Assembly: GCA_012934845.2 (NCBI GenBank)
Contig: WNNJ02000477.1
Span: 1 to 64,000 of the forward strand
Length of the DNA stretch: 64,000 bases
Reading direction: 5' to 3'
Source of the DNA: Pomphorhynchus laevis
Taxonomy: Eukaryota; Acanthocephala; Palaeacanthocephala; Echinorhynchida; Pomphorhynchidae
Shown here: positions 55,794 to 64,000 of the stretch, piece after piece
How the letters are laid out: every line of letters begins with the position of its first letter
Position numbering within the stretch: the stretch's first letter is position 1
Made by a program: the position numbers and the translations under genes
The notes under the pieces: model-generated
Told to the model about the DNA's origin: nothing
What the model saw: the letters and a program-made list of their open reading frames with translations, nothing else
Database searches by the model: none

Positions 55794-56700
55794 ATGATCC
55801 GCATTAGAATGCCGATTATGCGTTGTCATAAAAGTTTAAAAAGAATTTTTAGCAATTTCATTAGGCATGAATATCTTTGTGGATTTTGTTTCGTTTACAA
55901 ATTTTCTTTATTCCAACATGTCCATCATGAAGCTCTCGCTAAAATAGAAAAATTAGAATATTACCAATATTTTTGTACATACTTCTCAAAAATCGAGTTA
56001 TCTTTTGAAATCCTTCGCTTCAGTGTTGGGAAAGAGATCACGATGACATTCCTAGCGACGCTCATGCAGTCAAAGCACATTATTGTCCGTAAAAAGTTGT
56101 ACAGATTGCAGACATTTGATCAAAAAGTAGTTATAACGTGATCATTTAAGGTTTTTATCTCTTATAATGATCTAGATGAAACCAAAGATATGTTTTTATT
56201 GTTAGCGGTACCAATGGACTGACTAAATCATCTTAAGGATCGTATTCCAGATAAATGCAGTAGTTACCCTTCATGGATTCGTGTTTCTATTGGCGAAGCA
56301 ACCGCTCGAATCTTAATCTTATCATCAGGAACTCTTCGAAACTCAGAAAAATTCCGAAATGTGTACATTAATTTCGATTTGGTTGCTCATGAAAGAGAAG
56401 TACAAAGTATTTAGGGAAGCATCTCAGACAACGTCGCACAGTTCATCCAAACGACATTTGTGATTTACGGAAAACGTGTGGTTAGAATACATCGTCAAGA
56501 TAATATAGCGTATCATCAAGATAATATAGCGCTTCGTCGAGATAGGGCCTTGACGTATCCCCTATCTTGGGGGCTTTGAACATCGATTCGAAGTCTACAG
56601 CGATTTTGAGAAGTCGCGATGGGCTTTGGATCTGGTAATGCTGACTTACGTATGAATTAATATAGTGAATAAATTTCTTATATATCAATAATCTTTTTAT
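55794..56700 (+). pseudogene. Decayed LINE ORF1-like or unknown coding remnant
   Basis: A 115-codon frame (55794-56141) is unrecognised. From about 56200 broken frames read DRIPDKCSSYPSWIRVSIGE, then LSSGTLRNSEKFRNVYINFD and LVAHEREVQ, which looks like the KSL..S..F..V.IN.DL...ER pattern of LINE ORF1/N-terminal regions. A 20 bp repeat (ATCGTCAAGATAATATAGCG) follows at about 56491-56545. Confidence is low. Confidence 0.35.
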
Positions 56701-57474
56701 TTAACGTATCTGCTTCATATTGAATATTCTCTTTATAGAACATGCATCCCTGACCAGCACCTTCCATATTGTTAATCCATTCTATGTATGTTTATCATTT
56801 TTCTTTCTTACGCTTTAAAAATATCGTGCTAATATTTCATGAACCTTGAGATAAAGTGCAAGTTCAGCATCTCAGTATTTTTTGATATGTTAATTCGTTA
56901 AGATTTTTGAACTCGATGTCTAGTTAATAATACTGTTTTCAATCCCAGCCACGCGAGTAAACACGAATTGTTATCCTCTTTTATACAACAAGATTCAAAA
57001 TGTGCTGTAATCCGTTTAAAATAATTGGCCCAAGTTTCTCCTGAGTGTTCAAATACACGAAATTGAAGCACCTTTATCGTTTGGTATATGTCTGCTTAAC
57101 TCTATACTGAGCGATCTCGACTTTTAATACTTTCCATATATCTTAACATGCCAATCAATGATACCTGTCGAGCGATTACAACGCTAACTAATAATTATAT
57201 TTTCATTTTTTGATAAGTTGAGTCTATGTACAAATATTCTAAAAAATCTTTTTAATTTCTGGACATCTTCAAATTGAAAATTATCAATTGAAGGTAATTG
57301 ACTTGCCCGTATAATATAGTTTAGCTATTAGAAACGATAAATGGCAACGCAAATTTGCATTTATTTATTTTCTTAAATAAAATAAAATATTACGCACCTA
57401 ATAAGAAAATTACAAGGAGTGGAAATAAAACATGAAAATAGTGTTCAACATAAACCACTTTATAGTTCGTCTTC
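56701..57474. other. Intervening AT-rich stretch
   Basis: Nothing identified. Confidence 0.4.
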
Positions 57475-59095
57475 TATAAAACCTCTCCCTCTGACCCGAT
57501 TCCCACTCACTTGCTTAAAAATAGCTGCTCCTCTATCTTACCCTTCCTAACCACATTGTTCAACTCGTCCATCCGTAGCCGTACATTTCCTTCCATCTGG
57601 AAATGCGCCACTGTTCGTCCTCTCATCAAAAAGCAATCTCTCGACTCCTCACTACCATCTTCGTACCATCCAATCTAACTTCTCCCAACCCTCTCTAAAC
57701 TCATTGATCGTCTCGTTCTCAAGCAAGTTAATACATATCTCTTTTCCTCTAACTTATTTCTTCCCTTCCAAGCCGCTTTTCGCTCTAATCACTCTACTGA
57801 AATTGCCTGTCTTAAAGTTTATAATGACTTACTCATCTCGCGCGATCATAAATTATGTAGTGTCATAGTTTCTCTTGATCTATCGTCTGCTTTTGACATC
57901 GTCGATCACTCGATTCTTCTACATCGCCTTCGTCATGATTATGGCTTCTCTTTACCCACTGTATCATGGTTTTCTTCATATCTATCAAATCGTACATTTC
58001 GCGCATGTTCTAACTCTTATCTTTCCCATCCTTCTTCCATCCCATACTTCTTCCATCCCATTCGGTGTTTCACATGGTTCCGTATTAGGCCCTATGATTT
58101 TCTCTCTTCTTCTCGGTGACTTGTCTTTGATTTCTCATACATTTAACTTCCATGTAATGCAATATGCTGATGACATTATCATCTATGATCACGCACCTGC
58201 TTATCGTATTCATGATCTTAGTGTTTCTGTTTCCAGCTGTCTTGTCTCAATTTCCAATCATCTTTCTTCCCTTCGCCTTTCTCTGAATCCTGATAAATCT
58301 AAAATTATGTGGATCCTACCTCGACGTTTCGGCGTAGAACCTCCTTCCGTATCATTAAATTCTACAATTCTTACTATCGTTGATAATCTCGTTTTCCTAG
58401 GCTTTCATTTCAACAACCGACTTTCACTTAAACCTATCGTGAGTGATAAAGTACACTAATCTACCTTGATACACCGCAATCTCTGTCAAGTTCGTAGATT
58501 GATCGATTTCCCTTCATGTATGACTCATATCTGATCTTCTTTTTCTCAAGACTTGATTACTGTCTTAGTCTATTTTCCAACTCACCTAAATCCACTCTTC
58601 TTTCTTTACAACGCATCATCAACGCTGCCGTCCGAGTTCTCCTTTGCCTTCGTCGTTTTGATCATACATCCCACTATCTTGTTTCTCTTGATTGGCCTAC
58701 CATTTATTGTCGTGTTAAAATTCGACGTCTTATCATTGCTTTTCGCCTTATAACTTTTCATACCCCTTCATTTCTCAACCTTCCTTTTCTCGACAATTCT
58801 CGTACTGTGTATTGTGCTCTGCGTTCCTGTAATTCCCTTCTTCTACATGTCCCAAACTACTCTACCTCTTCTGGCTTCTCTTCCTTCGTTGTGGCTGCTC
58901 CTCTATTGTGAAATCAACTGCATATTCATATCCGCCAATCAACATCTATGTCGTGCTTCTAACGCTAAATCCAATTCCATTTCAACAATTAACTAAGCAT
59001 CTGTGACTTTTGATTTTCTTTTTTTTGTTTGTTAGTGGTCATGTAAGCGTGCATTTTGCACGCATTTGCCACGTTAAATAAATTATTGTATTATT
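57475..59095 (+). mobile_element. CR1-like LINE, 5'-truncated copy (3' 1.6 kb)
   Basis: Same family as 49783-54147 but on the plus strand. The RT region from about 57480, motif A LDLSSAFDIVDH (57865-57905), motif B-like FGVSHGSVLGPMIFS (58060), motif C YADDIIIY (58165), then LRLSLNPDKSKIMW, and C-terminal HTPSFLNLPFLDN (58750). Motif B has lost the PQ (reads SHGS). The frame is shifted in several places. The 3' end has the hairpin GCGTGCA-TTT-TGCACGC at 59047-59063, followed by GTTAAATAAATTATT. Confidence 0.88.
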
Positions 59096-59249
59096 AATTA
59101 TTCATAATTTGGAGAACTTTTATGCAAACATATTCAGGCAACAATAAAAATAACAAATATGTCAACCTTCCTTTCAGAGGTTGATATTTGAGCACTAGAG
59201 ATTGAATACAGAATTACGAACCTTATATTTATCGAAGGGAATTAAGAAT

Positions 59250-61045
59250 GTCCTGTACCGGTGGCTTTTTGCTACGCATCAGTCGATGAGGCATTAAGGC
59301 TTTCAAATTCGAACTGCAACCCATATATGGGTCACAATCTAAGATCCATTATTATTGAATCCGACTCGTTAACATACTCCCATTGCAACAATTAATCCTT
59401 TTGACTTCATATAGAGGTCGCATTTATTATCCCACTCCGACAAAACTCAAGGTCTAGCAAAAATGTTACACCTTCCCAATCTCTTTGCTTCCTTTAGGCA
59501 GGTTCTCTCGAATGAATACTATAGTTCTAGGTATAGGCTCCAGCTTAGTAGGAACAAAACGATCATTGCTCGTCTTAATCCCTCTCAGGCTTCCTTCTGG
59601 AAGATATTCAAGAGAGAAGTTTGTCTGCTGGCGGGAGAGAGCATCGGGTTAGATTAGTAGCGTAGGCCTTTATAGAGTTTTGGAGGAGTCACTAGCCCTA
59701 CATAATTATGGAGGCACGCTTTCTCCCCAGCCAATCCCACCTTCGGGTGACTTCAGAAGCAGGGTTTTATCCGTTACGGATATCCTTAACTCACGGGGCC
59801 CACTTCCGAGCACCTCCAAATTCGTTGCTCCACTATCTTCTCGAGTTTGTCAGCTTTTGACAGTTGATCAAATAAGAGAAGTGGGCGTCACAATGCTTTA
59901 GCCTCACCATGCGACGTAGCCGGCATCAATTGTAGCCGACGTATATTTTTACCAAATAAAAAACCGGTTTCATGTCCCAAAGACCTGCGGCCTATTTTGA
60001 TTTAAAATTCCCTCATATCCATCTACAAAAAGCGCTTGTGCGTAGAATCCGCGACTATTTAAGTAGGCGTAACGTAATCCCACCAGGCTTTCATTGGTTT
60101 GTAAAAGGTCGCTCTGTCCATTCAGCAATTGGTGAAGTGCATCAGTTTTTTTAGGATAACAGTCATCAGCTTGCTGTGGCTGTTTTTCTTGATGTTTTGC
60201 TGAATTTCACCACATCTTCATTCCCTTCGTTATCTCTTCTCTCAGGTCCCTCGGGCTGCCTGTGAGAATCGTTAATTGGGTAGAGAGATGGATGTACACC
60301 AAGCGGCTCTACTATGTCGACGAACCTGATGAACTTCTGCTCTACCCCATTATAGGCAATCCTCAAGGCTCCTCTCTTTCTCCTGTCTTATATCTTGTTC
60401 CTCCATTGTTCTCTTTAAAGCATTTAAATGTGATCAACATCTCGTGGTATAAGTTGATGTTACCACAGCTCTGTTTTCTGACGCAAGTGCAAAGATGTAG
60501 TCTCGGACATCAGCCGTTTCTTTTTAAGATTAAAAGATCAGCTTACCCCATTTAATCTTATTTTAAACTCCGAAAAATCGCCGGTAGTTGTCTTTAATGG
60601 TGCCCTATCACAAAGAAAACACTTAAGAGACTAGCACTGCCCTCTTTTTCATTTTGCAGTCTCAACCACTCCCTATTTTTACGAGTCGAGTAAAATATCT
60701 GGGATTCACCATTACGGTGAACTGGTCCGCGAAAGCTGACCTGGATAGACTTAAACGAATCCTGAAGAGAGCTAGGTGGGCTCTGAAACGGGCCCAGCAT
60801 TTGTCATTGTATGGAAAAACCCAAGTGCGCATTTGGGGTACATGAACTATCTAGGGAGTAGTCTTCTTCTCTAGAGAACGTCCCCTAAAACAAAGACTAA
60901 TATTCTCAAGCTCCTTGTCTCGAGATTACCGCCCATAGTCCGCTTCGACTGGACTTTTAGGAGGCTGAGGGACCTCGAATGGTTCAGTTGGAAGGCGGCG
61001 CGCTGGTGCGGCCGGGGGCTTAGATTCCTCTGTACCTGATGCCGT
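59250..61045 (+). mobile_element. Second LINE family, decayed copy
   Basis: Plus-strand pieces: KTIIARLNPSQASFWKIFKR (59550) from the linker before the RT; KFPHIHLQKALVRRIRDYL and PGFHWFVKGRSVHSAIGEVH (60005-60150) from the RT fingers; YPIIGNPQGSSLSPVLY (60340-60390), motif B; and RVKYLGFTITVNWSAKADLD with RARWALKRAQHLSLYGK (60680-60830) from the thumb. Motif C is decayed. The 3' part (60900-61045) is strikingly GC-rich. The clade is not CR1-like; I-, R1- or Jockey-type is possible. Many frame breaks. Confidence 0.75.
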
Positions 61046-61290
61046 GAAGTTGTATAAAAAGACAGAATTATCCTGGATAAAAGATAAAGAAGAATTATTA
61101 TGCAACTTATTTATTGTTATGTGTTCTGACAGTTTTTGTATTTTTTTAACGAAATCTTTATTTATATGGTATACCACAAGCCAAGCTGCAGATGACGATA
61201 TATCAATCATATAGGGTTCTCTTTGGGAGGAGTAACACCCCCAAATAATAAAACAAACCAAATAGCACATGCTTCTTTCACAATATATTG
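61046..61290 (-). CDS. Unidentified ORF with hydrophobic N-terminus
   Basis: From ATG at 61270 the minus frame reads MCYLVCFIIWGCYSSQ, which could be a signal peptide, then YMIDISSSAAWLVVYHINKD, a Lys-rich stretch, and two N-glycosylation sequons (NNSS, NFTA). It runs into the GC-rich end of the LINE at about 61045, so its own C-terminus is unknown. About 120 bp around the ATG match 43365-43502 in inverted orientation. I recognise no family. It may be a host exon cut by the LINE or part of an uncharacterised element that also includes the 410 bp repeat. Confidence 0.35.
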
Positions 61291-61552
61291 GTATTTGATG
61301 CTGACATTTTGACGAAAAAGTATGCTACGACCGTTTGCGACTATTCACTTTTAGACGATTAGTTAACAGTAGTTAAATTACATTTTCATATTACGTTTAA
61401 ATTTCAGTTTGCGACCTCAATTACAATTCCCAGTCTTATGATGAAATCCGGTAACTGTGAATTGTATAGAAGTTACTATATTGCTTCTATCAAAGTTACT
61501 GTTTTTTCAATCTATTCTTTGATTTTAATGTTGATTTAGATGTGGATGATCA

Positions 61553-61961
61553 AAATAAGCGTTTTTGCTTTTATGATTAGAATCGTTTTTGATACATGTT
61601 ATGGAGGTATCGGTAGAATAACTTCAATATGTTGAAGAAGACAATTCAATTTTGATTTAATTTGAAAAAGTATAAAATAATTAGTTGAACACTTGACAAT
61701 ATGTGCCTCGTAACTTTGCATACAAATCTTGTAGAAAAATCAAAAAGCTTTTTAAAATGCGGGCTTACTTCAGCTTTTGAAATTACATTTATAATTGTAA
61801 CTCAGTGATAAAATTGTTTTAAGATAAAGACCTTATTCCCACGTTTAAATCTAATTAAAATTTAAAATTAATTAAAATTCAATGTTTTCGGTAGTGAGTT
61901 GAATGTTCGTTGGGGATACAAAGCCTAATTCAGCATACATTTCTTAAATTTTTACCGATAA
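61553..61961 (-). repeat. ~410 bp repeat, right copy (inverted partner at 41641-42051)
   Basis: Near-identical to the reverse complement of 41641-42051. The identity stops abruptly at AAAATAAGCGTTTTTGC on one side and at the TACCGATAAA/ATTT boundary on the other. Confidence 0.85.
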
Positions 61962-61999
61962 ATAATTTACGATATAAATAATTTTTAATCTTTTATTTC

Positions 62000-62820
62000 T
62001 ACAATATAATTTTTTTTATCGGAACGGGGTGTTTTCGGCTATCACTTTGATAATATTTCGACGATCACCTTTTACCTGTTTACGGGTTTGATTGTCGAGT
62101 TTTTCTTCAAACATTTTTATTTTAATAGGTTGTTTAAAATATATAACTTATTTTTATTTGATAGTGACTAAATATATCTTTAACAGATCATTTCATTTGT
62201 AACCTCATCTTAAATATTACCAAATAATAAATTTAAATTAATCTGAAATTAAGAAATTCAATATTCAAATTTTAATAACTGTTTTATAATGAATATTTAT
62301 ATTTTTGGCTAAACTTCCTTACCAGCATAAAAGTTTTTATAAATATAATGTAATCAGTACCTTATAATATAAGCCGTCTGATATAAGCGTTGTTTTTAGA
62401 GCACCCGTATTATAGAATATTTTATCTTCTATAAAGTCATAAAACCTTTTATAATTGTTAGAATAACAATCGAAAGAAAATGCTGTGATTGCTCTAATAT
62501 TAAAAAATACATGGACCATTGTTAATGACCTATCAAGTTTTTCATATAGAGTTATTTCTTATTGCATTTTCGTTCAATTTGAGAATTTTTAATTAAATAA
62601 TAGCTAGAAATATTGTACATTTTATTCAAAAATAGGTCATAATATTTGGATTTTTTAAGTGAGATCGCATACATTGGATTTATAGTAACGATATATCAAT
62701 AAAATCACGTGATCCATAGATATTATCATATTATTGGAAAATTGAAAAGGTACTGGTAGTATGTACATATTTTGTTCATATCACTATATTCATAACATAA
62801 TTATATTCACATTTTAAATA
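62000..62820. other. AT-rich stretch with nothing recognisable
   Basis: Only a short minus frame (62337-62519) of unknown meaning; not called a gene. Confidence 0.45.
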
Positions 62821-62824
62821 GATG

Positions 62825-63013
62825 ATAAGGATCTATTATTGATAAATAATTATTGGATCTGGATCAAAGAAAAAAGGAAAGTTGTATTTGATATTCCGCT
62901 AACCTCTGGTAGCATCTTCATAAATATACTTTTTCTGAAGATGCTAACAGAGGTTAACGAAATATCACTAAAAAATTCCTATTTCCTTTGATCCAGCTCC
63001 AATAATTTCTTAT
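62825..63013. mobile_element. Foldback element carrying a hammerhead core
   Basis: Left arm from ATTATTGGATCTGGATCAAAG to TAGCATCTTCA and right arm CTGAAGATGCTAACAGAGG to TTTGATCCAGCTCCAATAAT are imperfect inverted copies around an AT-rich centre (about 62922-62934). It is the same family as 2045-3325, some 60 kb away. The right arm keeps an intact ribozyme core; the left arm is damaged. Confidence 0.8.
62935..62966 (+). ncRNA. Hammerhead-type self-cleaving ribozyme candidate, complete core
   Basis: CTGAAGA (62935-62941), stem II GCTAAC (62943-62948), loop AGAG, GTTAAC (62953-62958) with one mispair, GAAA (62959-62962), TATC with predicted cleavage after 62966. Stem I could form from TTTTT before the core and AAAAAA after it, with a small bulge. 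Confidence 0.7.
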
Positions 63014-64000
63014 ATTCCCATTTCTGTAAATCCATAAAAAAGTTCGATTAGTTAAGTGGGGACAATGCAATGAGCTCTAAAGTTTGTTATTTCCAAGTTG
63101 TCATACCTAAACCATCGCAGCTAAGCTGTGAATATCGAAGAACATATTGAAAATAAAATTCAAATGAAAATACTGATGTTTTCTATTTAATCAATGTGTG
63201 ATGAGATGTAAAGTCGGAAACCCATGGACGACTTAAAGTTAATTCAATATTATTTTGAATATCTCTATGATTGAAAAAAAGAGTTATAGATATAACCAAT
63301 CCAATGCCATTTAAACCATAATGTGTTACATTATATGCCTATATTTAACGAATGTAAAACTCCTTATATAAGTTTATACACTATGTATTTTACATTATTA
63401 TTTTATTACACATTATGGAAACATTGTATTTTAAAGTTATCGTATGGGACCATTGTACTAAGGAGTTATTGTATGTTATTGTAAAGTAATCGTATGGAGT
63501 CACTATTGTGTTTAGATTCATTTTATCTTCCTAATATAAATTTAGACTGGTTCATTTTTTAATTTTAAATTTTGAAGCAGGATCGATATAAACCTGCTTC
63601 AAAGTTCCAAATTTAAAAGATAGATCATTATCGCTTTTTTCTCAGCATTAATCATTTATTAAATAAAAATTTAAATACTGACAAATGGAGTAAAAATCTT
63701 CGAAATCTTTAAACAATACATTGGATTCCACGATTTTAATCGTTCCAGAAAATATTTTTAAATAGCTTGTATGTATGGTATAAATGTTTGTGAAATCATT
63801 TAGTATATTAACGCTTAAAATACACTGACAATATCATTCGTGATAATAGTTTTATTTCGTGACGATTGGCAAAAATTAAATGTCATGATATTACAGAAAT
63901 TAATTTATTATTTCAAAAAATGGTTTGAAATACCAAACAATAAAATATAAGAGATCATTATTATTTTTAAGACTACAACTAAAAATATATTATTAATATA
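63014..64000. other. AT-rich stretch, no gene seen
   Basis: Apart from the hairpin at 63562 nothing could be supported. Confidence 0.45.
63562..63618. repeat. Hairpin in intergenic DNA
   Basis: GAAGCAGG (63574-63581) pairs with CCTGCTTC (63593-63600), and outer AT-rich arms (TTTTAAATTT and AAATTTAAAA) extend the stem. Role unknown. Confidence 0.6.

Noticed and set aside
60166-60366. Minus-strand frames over the second LINE family
   Set aside because: Antisense to recognisable RT pieces on the plus strand.

Overview
The window reads as AT-rich animal DNA (roughly three quarters A+T by eye). The animal origin rests on two host genes: the start of a class A G-protein-coupled receptor at the left edge, and a complete ten-exon LRRFIP-type coiled-coil gene on the minus strand between 29.7 and 48.7 kb. 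That gene's introns run from 47 to about 5,850 bases, with clean GT/AG borders and matching phases. Penelope-like elements, CR1-like LINEs, a MULE relic and hammerhead-ribozyme motifs fit an invertebrate genome. I cannot name the species or phylum from sequence alone.

Layout. 1-0.5 kb: partial GPCR, minus strand. 0.5-10 kb: AT-rich repeat field with short tandem repeats and a dispersed family of hammerhead-like ribozyme motifs, at least three with a full catalytic core here. 10-12.3 kb: a 5'-truncated Penelope-like element followed by a compact, possibly pseudoknotted GC-richer block. 12.5-14.1 kb: a 17-18 bp array wrapped around about 3.3 copies of a ~330 bp repeat. 14.1-26.56 kb: about 180 copies of a 69 bp satellite with higher-order block duplications. 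26.6-29.6 kb: quiet DNA, then a decayed LINE.

29.7-48.7 kb is the LRRFIP gene. Its introns carry an inverted pair of Penelope-like copies, two joined CR1 LINE fragments, a SINE-like insert, a 410 bp inverted-repeat partner, a 16 bp minisatellite, an 872 bp MULE derivative with unusual 79 bp flanking duplications, and a foldback element with hammerhead-like cores. Despite this load the reading frame is continuous over 345 codons from the first ATG I can see.

49.8-54.1 kb is a nearly full-length CR1-like LINE on the minus strand. 55.2-61.0 kb holds fragments of several other LINEs on the plus strand. 61-64 kb contains the second copy of the 410 bp repeat, an unidentified ORF with a decayed cousin at 43.4 kb, and a foldback element with a hammerhead core.

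Most of the window is mobile-element and satellite DNA around two host genes. The most noteworthy observations are the hammerhead family, the MULE derivative with palindromic TIRs and 79 bp direct repeats, and the satellite with its apparent 17 bp precursor beside it.
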